This document shows positions 22,903 through 34,795 of a stretch of 64,000 bases of DNA, in pieces. Under the pieces are notes generated by a model. It did not search any database. It was not told where the DNA came from and saw only the letters and a list, made by a program, of their open reading frames with translations. Made by a program: the position numbers and the translations under genes. Every line of letters starts with the position of its first letter. Within the stretch, counting starts at the first letter, position 1. Location: contig OZ026842.1 of assembly GCA_964023205.1 (NCBI GenBank), forward strand, positions 11,315,407-11,379,406, given 5' to 3'. Source of the DNA: Lutraria lutraria (lineage: Eukaryota > Mollusca > Bivalvia > Venerida > Mactridae).

Positions 22903-25900
22903 CTACACTTTTGATTCATTAGCCTGGCAGGATATTGTGTACAGCTTTTCCATTTTCTCTAGGTTTTCTTTCGTTGGTAGAATACTGAGGTGTTCAGGTG
23001 ACAGGAAGTTCTCATCGAGGTCACAACTGAAGCTTTGTTTGAAGGCTTCCAAGAAGAATGAGTAAGTATCGTTAATAGTGACATTTGATCCGAGTTCATG
23101 AGATAATGAGGTGACTTCTTTCCCTTCCAGTCCACAAGGAACGATATGTTTGTACCACGAGAGGTCTGTGTTGCAATTCAGAGAAACACCATGTGTTGTA
23201 ATAAATCGACTACCATGAATACCTGAAAATGTAGGAAGAAAAATTATAACAATAAAATGACAGAAATCATACAAATTTAATAACCACACCATTCAAAATC
23301 ACAAGTTTATCTTTTGTGTATATATATACATATACTCAGCACATTTGAAAAAGCTACCATTAGTTCTACAAAAATAAACTGTCCAAGATTTTGTCCATAC
23401 AATCATTCTGACTCAGAATGTGAAGATTTAACTAAAAATGTGTCCTCCATAGTGTTCACAAGGCATACATTGATGACACCCGATGCACCCTTTGTGCTCA
23501 TGTGAGCAAATAATAAGCTTCAACCATCTGTTGCTATTCTTGCATTACAATGGAAAAGAAACCCTGTGAAAAATGTTTAGCAATAGATGTCTCGAATACA
23601 GCAATTTACTGACATGTTTTCAGAATCTAATTTGTTTACAGTTTTGTTAGTATCATTAAAGTATCGAAAAAACGATAACCAAATAATTATATCATGTTCA
23701 ATGCACCACCCCAAATGACAGGCTGAAAAAATACAAAAAATCAAAATTCCCCCCCACACACACACACTCTTTCTGTTACACCCATGTGGTAATCTATATG
23801 GGAAAGAATACTGACACAATGTTTTACATTCTCATCATGATCTGTACATAAAATCTTGTCAATCTTACTTCAACTAAACTATACATACAGGAGAAAAACA
23901 TATTAAGATGCTCAGTCACATCTCAGTGGGTCAATCTATCAGTGATAAAGGTGTCAGACACCATGCCTATGAATATACTGGCTTCAGAAGGTAATGCAAA
24001 AGGAATATACTTCAATATTGATGAGCAAGAAAACTCAAGGCTCTCAATTAACCCTTGTTTGTTTGTTTCATTGGGTTTTACGCCATTTTCAACATTATTT
24101 CAGTCATATTGTGGCGGGTAGTTATCCTAACCAGCTTTCCTGGACTTCTTTTAGGCCTTAACCAGTATTAACCACATTCTATCTGTAAGCTTCTGTCAAG
24201 CTACCCCACATAATTCAGAGGTGAAGGACAATTTAACATAGGATGTAATATCTTCAGTCAAATTTGTCACAGACAGTGTGAGCCTCACCCAGGGTTCAAA
24301 CTCACAACCTCTCGATCATCAATTAACCCTTAAAATGAGATTTTGATCCTAGAAATTAGTAAAATAAGGTTTCTGACTCTTAAAGACATTGAACAGCTAC
24401 TATATAAGTGACCCCCCCCAAAATCCACATGTGGTCTAATCTCTTAATTGTTTTATTGCCCCTAATCAGATAAAACCAGTCTGGTCACGGTCTGTAGACT
24501 TGACACCTAGTCAAAAGTGGGGTTATTAATTTTGTTGATTTACAGTGATAATAAGTTTATGACTAAATTGCTTTTGTTTTTGTAAGCATAGAGTAACAGA
24601 TTATGTAAACAGGTGCTAGTCTATCAATGACCCTGTCTGTTTTATTACCCCCTACTGTGGAATTAGGGGACTTTCTGGTCCATAAGTCACATGCCTCGCA
24701 TTCCTGGTTCAATGTCTTTAAGAGTACATTGTATCAATTAGCACCAATGAGTCAAGACATTAATTTTTTGCATCTTCAAATTATTATCAGCAAAGATTAA
24801 TTTTTGACCAACCCTCAATTTTTTTTAAAATCAAGTGAGCATTCTGAATACTGTAGCAGAGACTACTAATATTATATTGATCAAACCTGACCTTTAAAAG
24901 GAAGATCAATTTTCATCAAACCAAGTTATCTCTTAAAGTGCCCCATCTCTAATAAAACGCACAAAATAATCAATTAGTTGGCCGATCATTTTTCTTGATT
25001 TAACTTTCTTATTAAAGTTTAATGCCAAATGGAATAACACATCAACATTTAGGGCAGTGTGGAGCATTTACAGACCTTTCAGACAGAATCTTAGCTAACC
25101 AAACCATATCAAACTTCAGATACCAAAAAAAGTAAAAATTCATCATCAAAACATTTTCATTATTAATATAATATAATAAAAATAGTGAAACAAATGTCAT
25201 GGATTTACAGAAAGCTTATTAACTGAGCTAATGTAAAAAAGGTTATGTATGGAGCTGATGCAAAAATCACTTAAAACGTCAGTTCTTTTAAAGATCAAAA
25301 TTATGATAAAACTTGTAGCCTTCAGCCACAGGGAAATAAAAATTCTGTATCAGCAGATATGACATTTAATGTCACTTATATAAGACTACAGAATTATTAC
25401 ATCCATACATACATACAAATGTATGTATTATCAATTCAGACAGCTTCATTCATTGTCACGAAATTAAATAAAGAAAAAAAAATGTTTTTTTTACTTCTGT
25501 TAGCAGACAAATCTACATACAAATCTTGTTGGTATGATCTAACTATATTGAATGTAGAAGTCAAGAAGTGCTGAATTTTTAAGATTTATAACCCGGGACC
25601 TGGAGTTATGACCAAGATTTTACATCAATTATGCCATCCCAATATGCACATTGAGTTTATAGTCATGTCAACTTTAATACCATGAATATGTTTTCACAGA
25701 TGAATACAACATGTACAACATAATGGTTGAATTTTCGACAGATTTCATTCTGTATTCAAATTATACATAGAGCTGTCATAGAGGTGACTATACCCCTGCC
25801 GCCGCTTTGACACTAAGAAGGCAATAGTACACTATATTGCTATTTTCAAGGGGACATAGCTCTGCAGTGAGTGAATCACTGGGCACAAAAATTGTGTCTT

Positions 25901-26570
25901 GCACATCTACACTTGATGGTGATGACGTATTTCCAATTTCATTTCAATCACTTACAAAATGTGGAAGTAGTTCCCTCCAGAAACTTTTATGCTGACAGAC
26001 GTTCCAACGACCAACCGACAGAGTGACTCCAATATACCCCCTCTCAAACTTCGTTTGTGGGGGTATAATTATAGAACAGTAACAAGTTCTTATTCGCTAG
26101 TTACCTATAGCACCGATTTTTCTATCTCCAATCCACACACCAGTGTCAGCAGTTGTTGTAGCCTTCAGACCAAAGTAATCACATGTATGTATCATAGTTT
26201 TTTCAAGATTGCACACATAGTCACGCATTCCCATACCAAATGATTTCAAATTCAGAATTGGATAAGCAACTAACTGACCAGGTCCATGAAATGTGATCAA
26301 ACCACCGCGATTTGTTCTGTGAAACTCGGCTCCTGTCGCTCGCAACTTTTTCTCATCCTCTTTCGAGTAACTCTTGTCCCGCAGACCGACTGTATAGACT
26401 GGCTTGTGCTCAACAAGAAGGATCACGTTAAAACCCTGAGCCCCCTGTTTCCCAGCAAGCTGATCCAGATGGTACCTGGCGTATCGCATTTGTACATCAA
26501 ATGCACTCATAAATCCCATACTCTGCAGATTTATCACATGGACAAGCCGCCTTGCAGCCAACATATTCAT
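22903..26570 (-). CDS. LIPT2: octanoyl-[acyl-carrier-protein]:protein N-octanoyltransferase, mitochondrial
   Basis: Two coding exons: 26105-26570 (ATG, phase 1 donor GTAACT) and 22903-23222 (acceptor attttcag, stop TGA), giving about 261 aa. LIPT2 (bacterial LipB) moves octanoate from mitochondrial acyl carrier protein to lipoyl domains such as GCSH, the first step of lipoate synthesis in the matrix. Motifs: RGGLITFHGPGQLVAYP in the nucleotide/acyl-binding core, the catalytic Lys in DRKIGAIG just before the intron, then GSRFITTHGVSLNCNTDLSW and the catalytic Cys in IVPCGL. The N-terminus MNMLAARRLVHV is basic and could be a targeting peptide. A second in-frame ATG lies two codons on. The C-terminus is about 20-30 residues longer than in the human protein. 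The 2.9-kb intron is full of repeats. Confidence 0.95.
23380..23512 (+). repeat. ~150-bp repeat unit with GCTCATGTGAGC end
   Basis: Carries the family text 'gtccatacaatcattctgac', 'gtgttcacaagg' and ends in the hairpin GCTCATGTGAGC followed by A-rich sequence, as at 27416-27430. It lies in the LIPT2 intron. Confidence 0.6.
24040..24330 (-). mobile_element. tRNA-derived SINE, second type
   Basis: The reverse complement matches 44465-44750: 'gaggttgtgagtttgaaccctgg' (B box), 'tgaggctcacactgtctgt', 'tacatcctatgttaaattg' and 'ttatgtggggtagct'. The left edge gtttgtttgttt is its tail. It lies in the LIPT2 intron. Confidence 0.75.
25770..26070. repeat. dispersed element ending in a TATACCCCC hairpin
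   Basis: Starts 'gaggtgactatacccctgccgccgc' and ends with the hairpin TATACCCCC...GGGGGTATA at 26033-26067. A related head is at 26821 ('agagctttgtcacagaagtgac'). It sits in the LIPT2 intron about 35 bases from the exon 1 donor. Confidence 0.5.
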
Positions 26571-26819
26571 TGGTCACTGTTCATTCACAAGTAATGTCTA
26601 CAATATACAAATAACAGAACAATACATTAGACCAAGAATGCTGTATGAATATTGCAAATTTTATTATAAATAGAAATTTGAAAAAAGTGATTTTCAATAC
26701 CACAATCTGGCCTTTTTTGTGCCATTTCTGGGTCAGGTACTAGTATTCAGCACCACTCCCCAAGTAAGATCATAGTATATAATTTTTCCCTCTGAGAGAA
26801 AAATTTCCCTATAAATGCC

Positions 26820-27432
26820 CTAGAGCTTTGTCACAGAAGTGACGAATACCCACACAAGCTACTTTGACATAGAATGTTTAAACTCTAAGCTAGCTGTTGA
26901 GATGACCCATGTTCAAACTTGTCCTAAATTTCATTCAGACAAACATTCTGACAAGGTTTAATGAAGATCCAATCACAACTGCAACCTTCAGATCATTCAC
27001 AAGGTTTTCCTAATAATATATATGACCTAGTGACCTAGGCTTTACCAAAGATAACCCATGTACGAACTTGTCCATTTGACATCATTGATATAAATATCTA
27101 GACATGGTTGATTGAAGATCCAATTAAAATGTGACCTCTAAGAGTGTTCACAAGGTTTTCCTGCAATTTGACCTGGTGACCTAATTATTGACCCAGATGA
27201 TGCATTATCAAATTTGTCTAAGATATCATTCAGACAAACATTTGGACAAAGTTTGTATCAATCAAAACAGTGACCTCTTGAGTGTCCACAAGGTTTCAAC
27301 TTGACTTTTTCACCCAATTTTTTAACCCAAATGACCCAAGTTCAAACTTGTCCAAGATTGTCAATTTTTGTCAATACAAACATCCTGACCCAGTCTTGTG
27401 AAAATCTAACTAAAGTGCTCATGTGAGCTAAA
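26820..27432 (+). repeat. ~150-bp tandem units ending in a GCTCATGTGAGC hairpin
   Basis: Repeated blocks contain 'tgacctagtgacctag', 'gacccaagttcaaacttgtcc', 'cattcagacaaacattctgac' and 'gtgttcacaaggttttcct'. About four diverged units are present. The array ends with GCTCATGTGAGC then A-rich sequence. It is the same family as 1-200 and 23380-23512. Confidence 0.75.
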
Positions 27433-27729
27433 AAGTTAAATAAATATATATGTAATTTTTGTAAAAATGTTTTTGTTTTCTATAAATTGTAATCAAGGAC
27501 ATCTTTTTCTCATCACAACAATGTCATGTCAACAACAAAATAAACAGTTATATCCATCATTTCACGAATTAATAATTAACTCGGTGAATTTAAATAATTT
27601 AACAACATTAACTTCCAAATACAGTCAAATGTGTGTCCCCTGAGAATTGAGGCCATTTTTGAAAAACATGCAACATTAAGACTTTATACACACTATACAG
27701 AATGTTGTACAGTGTTCTACATATTACAG

Positions 27730-28027
27730 TGTTAAGAATTAAAATTTTCCTGCAATTTGACCTGGTGACCTAGTTTTTTACCCCAGATGCCCCAAGTTCA
27801 ATTTTGTCCATTTAAGATACATTTAAGACAAAGATCATATCAAAACTGTGACATCTAGAGTGTACACAATTTATTTTTATTTTATTTGACCAATTGACCT
27901 ATTTTTTTGTCTAGGTGACCTTAAGAGTGGTAACAACCCCCAAGCGTTAACGAAGGATGAGGGATGTACATTTGCGGATCCTAATTGCTGTAATTGAGCA
28001 CTACATGCTCTCAGGTGAGCTAAATAG
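27730..28027 (+). repeat. second, shorter array of the same ~150-bp family
   Basis: It opens with 'ttttcctgcaatttgacctggtgacctag', passes through two decayed units and ends 'catgctctcaggtgagctaaat', again the GAGCTAAA type of end. The junction near 27900 is ragged. Confidence 0.6.
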
Positions 28028-29465
28028 TTGCAGTCCCAATCAAAACTTGTAGCCTGAATAACATATTAACATTAAAACCAAATCAAACATTCACATGTTT
28101 ATTGTTAATAATCCAATATCAAAGAGTAATATTGTTCATATCTTATTTAAATTTTTCCTTCACTTCTATGTACATGTACCTGTTTTCTTTATGTCAGGAG
28201 CAAAACCCTGAATCCCTTACTTCACTTAAACTCTACGCCAGGTCGCACTGCCAGTAGTATGTTTTCTATAGCCTGACAAATTATACTTATGAGTATTAGT
28301 TTATTATAGCTGTTTACGAGTATATAGTGTAGTGTCTATTACTAGTTAGGCTAATCTGGTTAATGGTGCTGACTGAATCTATTAATAGTTGACAGGTAAG
28401 TAAATTTTGCAGGCATTGCCTAGATAAGTTGTTGTGTGGCTATTTAAGTTCAATGTGATTGTATGATAGTGCTCAGAATTGTGGTGAATTCGTTAACATT
28501 TATGGTTGATTATATTTGATTGATGTAGGGTATGGTATTACCATGTGCTTGTGAACTACATGTATATACAACATGAATTTATTCATTTGTCAAATACTCA
28601 TGACTGTCATTATAATGTGTATTACTCATATCTTATAAATATGTTATACTCTCCATAATTGAGGATTTAATAAAATATACAGTCAATATCCTTCATGAAA
28701 AAAGCAACTTCATACAAAAAAAACTAAACCAATATGCTTCTTCTTCTACCTATAATGTTTTGTTATAGTTTTTCTTGTTACAGCCTATTAAAGTTTTATG
28801 CACAGGTAGTGTTTTCACATATGCACCAAATAAATGTTAAAATCTTTAGATGTATCATTTTATTATATTGCTATGAATAGTTTGCTATATAACAAATTGT
28901 ATTTCTCTGAATAAAGGCATCCTGTTCAAAAAGGTTTACAAGGATATAATCTTTGGGTGTCTGATAAACAAGCTACACACCTGGGTGTGCTTACTCTATA
29001 CTTACTAAAAATGGAAATTAGTTTACATACAATAAACTCTTGACAAAAGATTACATGCATTTAAATAAATAATTTTAGACTGTTCATTTGTTATGCAATC
29101 TTCTTAAGTTTCCAGGTAGTTTTATGAATTGGCTAATAGGCGTAATAGCCATTTTGATTTCAGCTATACATTGTATCTAAACAAAATAAAAGCTTTTGTT
29201 CATGCAGTCATGCACTTACTTGTATAGAAATCTAGATTTAATTTCAGTCACAGAATACCCGTAAATAGGTGAATTTAACCAGACATGTTAGCGACACAGT
29301 CAAGCATACAATTCTATACACAGATAAATATTCCAACTTGTATACCAGTTAATAGTTATTATCGTGTAAAAAATAATACTTAACTATGAAGTATGATGTC
29401 CATAAATTCAAATGGAAAGTCATGATACTCACATTAATGTATGAAGTTATGATGGTCAGATGTAT

Positions 29466-29640
29466 ATAGTCAAACCTGCAAACAAAAGGCCACGCTGGGG
29501 AAAGACATAATGCGACCTTTATAGACAGGTTGCCTTTCGGAGGTCATTTTGTCCTAATTAATCAAAGACATTTTTAAAAGAATGGCCTTTATTCACAGGG
29601 TGGTCTTTATTAGGAGATGGTGTTTAACACAGGTATGTGT
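29466..29640. mobile_element. AGGTTTGACTGT-family MITE, copy 3
   Basis: Left end AGTCAAACCTGCA, right end ACACAGGTATGTGT. Inside are 'aaaaggccac', 'ggaggtcattttgtcc' and 'aatggcctttattcacaggg'. Confidence 0.7.
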
Positions 29641-30317
29641 TTCATAAAAACACCAGTACTTTGAAACAAGACAGTCCCTATAAAATAGTTTAAAAACTTT
29701 AGGCTTTTACATGTACCTACATCAAAATGCCAACATTTACTTTTTATGGTTTCAAACATTGATATTTTGAAAAAGTTTGTTGATACGGGTATATATATAT
29801 ATATTCAATATTTTTCAAATCATGTCATATGACAGTTATATAAAAACGTAAACATTGTCTTGAATTTCTACACTATAATCAGCCTAACAGATCCACACAG
29901 TACAGTATATCAGATATGATATATAAATCACTATACTGAGTTAAGGACAAAATTTGTTCAGTTTGCTCACATTATAAGTACTTCTTGTAGATAACAATAT
30001 TTACAGACTTGAAACAATCTACTGATAAATTCAAGGTCGACCCTCATGACCTTAATTTAAAGGGGATTTATTAATTGACAGGTTGCTTTGACTTAAGTAC
30101 TTAATGTCACTTATCTGAAGTGAGTACTGTAGACAACATTGAACGATTCAAGATAGTTTGAGTGAGTCAACCTTTACTTGATCCTGCAGTGCTTTGATTA
30201 CCATTTTGTTTAAAAAAAGCTCAGAGAAAACAGGTCTGGGGTCAATAATAGCAATCTTGATAGACCAAAAAACAAAAATAAATAATGTGTACCTGTGATA
30301 ATTGTGAAGATGTGATT

Positions 30318-30526
30318 TTAAAACACAATGCCCTCCTCTGAGTGACCTTGACCTTTGACTTACTGACCTTAAAATGCACAGGTCATGTAGGGGTTGTCAT
30401 GAGGAACAAATATAAACTATGAAGTTTGATGATTGTAGGTGGATACATATTGATTTTACAAACAAACAGACAACAGACAGATAATAAAAGCAATATGGCC
30501 CCGATCTATCAACACAGGGGCATAAA
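30318..30526 (+). repeat. dispersed ~210-bp repeat, copy 2
   Basis: Near-colinear with 22592-22806, including 'aaaacacaatgccc', 'gtgaccttgacctttgac', 'aggggttgtcatgaggaac' and 'acaggggcataaaa'. Confidence 0.7.
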
Positions 30527-31292
30527 AAATTGACTGAGACCAAAACAAGGGTCAGTCATGAAGTCACGAAACCAGATACATTGTACTTTACTTACACATC
30601 AGCCAAAAGGTAATCCAAGAAAATAAACTCACTAAATCTCAGCTATACAGAACTGTGCATGTATACTTAGACAAAAAGTCTGGTAAAATATAAAGATGTG
30701 ATTCACATAAGCTGAACAACAATTTACCGGTATTACTGTCATCACACATAAATAACTCATTCAATTAACAGTTCACATATCAGATACTTGCACAGTGGCA
30801 TCTTACATATTTTTTCATGTAATGTAGAGCAATAAACACTTCACAAAACATTTGTGATAAATAACTTATACATAGAAAAGTGCACTGACCTACAATGGAT
30901 ACTATTTAGCACTACCTACAGGTTTTATAGGTAAAACACTAAGAATGTAATGATGATTGTAGATTGATGAGCGTATGGTTATTGTATAGATAACACAACT
31001 GAAGGAACTGCATTATTAGGACAATGGAGAACATACAATTAACTAATCAATAAATCAATAATTGTTCCTGATTGATCTGATCAATAGAAGAGATGAAAGC
31101 AGATTAAGAATCCCTCTCGGCTCTGCTAGAAGAGAATTGATGCGAACTGCTATATGTGAGACTTAGATTCTGATGGACATCCAGAACAGGTACAAATTGT
31201 CCTGGAAAAACACTAAATCATCATTTTTTACAAGAATGTAGTTTGAGTTATTATAATTTATGAAAGTCTTTCAAAAGTTACATACAGTGGCA

Positions 31293-31656
31293 TTAAGGGG
31301 CATACCCTACAACTTGGTGCATCTAGAATCAAGGCAAAATGATGATAAATTAGAAGCTTGTACAGAAAAAAGCCGATGAAGAAAGTTTCAGCCAAAACTT
31401 CATCCAATTAAAAATAAAATCACAAAAAATATTAGTTTCCATAAAAGATTGGAAGCTCTTTGGAATTAGTTGTACAATTTTTGGGTGGAAGTGATTTATT
31501 ATTCATAGCTATGATTTTTGCGGCTAGTACCTAAACTAGTCATTTTATGACCCAAGTTCTTATTGCAGTTATCCATTATATATTGTTTTACATGTACATC
31601 TAACACATTTTTATACTTTCACAGAATGTTTGTCAGTTGTAGGGTATGCCCCTTTA
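31293..31656. mobile_element. 364-bp MITE with 22-bp TIRs, piggyBac-like
   Basis: Left TIR 31293-31314 begins TTAAGGGGCATACCCTACAA. The right TIR 31635-31656 is its reverse complement with one mismatch (ends CCCCTTTA). A terminal TTAA-type target fits piggyBac-like MITEs; this is inference. No coding sequence is present. Confidence 0.75.
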
Positions 31657-31837
31657 TGGGGGCATAGGAAATATTTTATCTTGTAGTAGCTATCACATGC
31701 CCTCCCTGATGGGCTCACGATAAATAAAATATCTCCTGACAACCTAAGTTTCGTAAGTTTGAATTATTTTGAGCGTCTAAAGCACCATTTTTTTCAATGT
31801 ACTTGCAGTCATCAAAATGACCCCTAAAATTGTGCAT

Positions 31838-31960
31838 TCTAAATTGATCCTGGTCAGACTGCATGGGTTTTAAGGCTGGAGCCGGCTGTGCATTCTAAAA
31901 TTATCCTGCATGGTCAGACTGCATTGCATGGGTTTGAAGGCTGGCCCGACTCTATACATG
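31838..31960 (+). repeat. short direct duplication
   Basis: Two copies of a segment of about 60-70 bases containing 'tgcattctaaa', 'ggtcagactgca' and 'catgggtttgaaggctgg'. No further structure is visible. Confidence 0.5.
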
Positions 31961-33049
31961 TAGCAAAATGCAGCTTTGTAACAGTTTAAATAGTATGCAA
32001 TTACAAAGTACATGCAACATTATACCAAACAGATTTAAAGCAGTTTCATATATATTCTCTTCTACCATATTACAACTGATTTGAGCAAGACAGTATTGAT
32101 GGAATGAATATGAAAACAATCCCTAAACAACCAGACATTGACACTTTTATATGAAGAACATTAGTTTAACTACAGGGAATAAATCATTTATTTAGACAGA
32201 TGTCAATCTGTTCCACTGTGTTTGTCTATAATTACAGCCAATAAGACTGATAAGCACTTACTTGTTCAGCAGTTTAGGATTAAGTTAACTGAGACTGTTT
32301 GTCACACTGTGTATAATGCTACCAAATATGCACTAATAATTGCTCCATCCTAAGTATTGCATCCTCTACCCCATTTAGAGAAGAACAAAAAACTTGCTGC
32401 TCACCATAAATGCTTTAATAATATTTAAAATTTTGTTCAACACAATAGAAAATCTTTCTTTCAGTAAAACTGTACTCTGAAAAATATCTGTGCCATGAAG
32501 TTCTCTAGGGGTATTTATTAGGAAATGTTTGGTACTATAAAAGTTCTATATAAAACCTCACCTAATATAACCCCACCCCCTCCCTCAATCTACACATCAA
32601 GTCAAAATTCCTACTTTAATTCAAACAAACAACAACAAAATAACTCTATTAAAATTGAATAGATGAACACATTCTAAGGTAACATATAGGCCATTTATTG
32701 ATGCTGTAAATCTAGCTCAAACACTTACATGACTAAGGACATATAGGCCATTTATTGATGTTGTAAACCTTATAATTAACACTGTACAGCTCAATCTAAA
32801 CAGTTCTCGTTGATTTAATGATTGATGAAAAAACTTCTTGTTAGCCCTGGGGCCTTTATTTGGAGTTTTAAGGTAAAATATAAAATCACTTTCAGAATAA
32901 TGTCAGAAGAATTCACAGCAAAATCATTCAACCCTGACCACCATACAGAGGTGTGTTTTAAATGATTGCATTATGAAACAAATTTAAAAGTCAAGTGCAT
33001 GTTTATTATTATTATGTTTATCAAATGTTTTCCTACAAAGAGTGCTTGA

Positions 33050-34090
33050 AGAAACAAGAGGGCCACATTGGCCAATGTGGCCCTTTATCGCTCACCTGAG
33101 AACAAAGGCCAATAATCAATGACCAGGTAATGTAGTTTCCATCTCGTAAAACTCATTTTTACGTAGATTTTGAGATCAAAACCAACAATGAAGGTATAGT
33201 ACTGTTAAACAAGCTAAAACGTAGCAAATTTTCTAATCCAAGGGTCCATAACTCTTGAAGTTGTGGTCCGATTCCACCCATAACTTAACTTGTCCAAAAC
33301 CTTAAGGTCATACACATTCATTGTAAATATGATTAGGATCGGTGAATAAATAAAGGCGCTAGAGTGTAAACAAGCTAAAATATAGCAAATTTGCTAAGTC
33401 AAGGGCCCATAACTCTTGAAGATGTGGTCTGATTCTGCCCATAATCGAACTTGTTCAAGATCTTTTGGTTATACTCATTTACTGAAAATATTATTAGGAT
33501 CGATGTATAAATGAAGGCGCTAGTGTGTAAACAAGCTAAAATATAGCAAATTTTCAAAATCAAGGGCCCATAACTCTTGAAGTTTGGGTCCGATTCCGTC
33601 CATAATCGAACTTGTCTAAGATCTGTTGGTTATACACATTTACTGAAAATATTATTAGGATCGGTGAATAAATGTAGGTGCTAGAGTGTAAACAAGCTAA
33701 AATATAGCAAATTTTCAAAGTCAAGGGCCCATAATTCTTGAAGTTCTGGTCCGATATTGCCCATAATCGAACATGTCCAAGATCTTTTGGTTATACACAT
33801 TTACTGAAAATATGATCAGGATTGGTGAATAAATGAAGGCGCTAGAGTGTAAACAAGCTAAATATAGCAAATTTTGTAATTCAAGGGCCCATAACTCTAG
33901 AAGTTATTATCAGATTTTGCCCATAATCGAACTTAGCCGAGACATTGTGGCCATATACATTGTGAGCAAGTTTAATCAAGATTCGTAAAGAGCTGCAGTT
34001 GCTAGAGTGTAAACAAACTAATTGTGGACAGACGCCGGACATTCACCGATCCTAAAAGCTCACCTGATGAATCAGGTGAGCTAAAAAAAT
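33050..34090 (+). mobile_element. palindrome-bounded element with ~161-bp tandem repeats
   Basis: At the left is a perfect 24-bp palindrome (33060-33083, half-site GGGCCACATTGG). The centre has about 4.8 units with starts 'agggcccata' at 33241, 33402, 33563, 33724 and 33884. At the right is a 12-bp-stem hairpin AGCTCACCTGAT / ATCAGGTGAGCT (34057-34082) followed by an A run. Units share 'aactcttgaag', 'cgaacttgtccaag' and 'gtgtaaacaagctaaa'. Tandem core plus terminal hairpin resembles Helitron/Helentron-type non-autonomous elements, but I see no coding capacity and cannot confirm the class. Confidence 0.8.
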
Positions 34091-34599
34091 CATCTCATAC
34101 ATACTGAGGATCATAAAATGATTTTATTCACATCTATACAGCTGGCACATTTGGTAGTTACAGTTCATAGTTATAACTCTTTCATGTACACAATTACCAT
34201 ACATTTCCCTATAATCAACCGTATCCTTTTAAATCATGTCTCAAATGCCTTGAAAAGAGTTGGAAAAAAACAAAAAGGCATTTAATAGGTATAATTCATT
34301 CCATCAGAGTATGTGTAGAAAGAAAATGAATTATACAACAATCAGAAAAGGTGTTTATGGTCTCTGACTAGTGATCACAAGTCTCCAACTAGTTCAGTTC
34401 AAAACCCACCCAGGATATGTCCAGACGGTCAGTGATTCTACCCAGATGTATGCCTGCATGGGTCATTCTCCACAGCTAAATCTGGTAAACTTGCCATTAA
34501 TTATCTTGGCTGTTGGAGTGTTGGTATAATGACATAACCCTAAGAGATAAAAAATCAGACTACCATAGACCACCTGCTGTGTAAAATTGGTTTATAGGG

Positions 34600-34795
34600 T
34601 ACAGTTAAACTGTGAACAAAGGCCACCCTTGTGAAATACAAAGTGTGGACTTTATTGTCAGGTAGCCATTATTCAGAGGTTATTTTTACTCAAAGTCAGT
34701 TTTTTTAAAATAATATGGCCTTTATTCACATGGTGGGCCTTTATTCACATGGTTGGCTTTATTCTGAGGTGGCTGCTAACAAAGGTTTGACTGTA
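34600..34795. mobile_element. AGGTTTGACTGT-family MITE, copy 4
   Basis: Left end TACAGTTAAACTGTG, right end AAAGGTTTGACTGTA. Internal phrases are 'aaggccacccttgtga', 'agaggttatttttactc' and a locally duplicated 'cctttattcacatgg'. Confidence 0.75.

Noticed and set aside
33060..34082. CRISPR-like array
   Set aside because: Units are about 161 bp, contiguous without spacers, in a eukaryotic intronic setting; it is a tandem repeat element.
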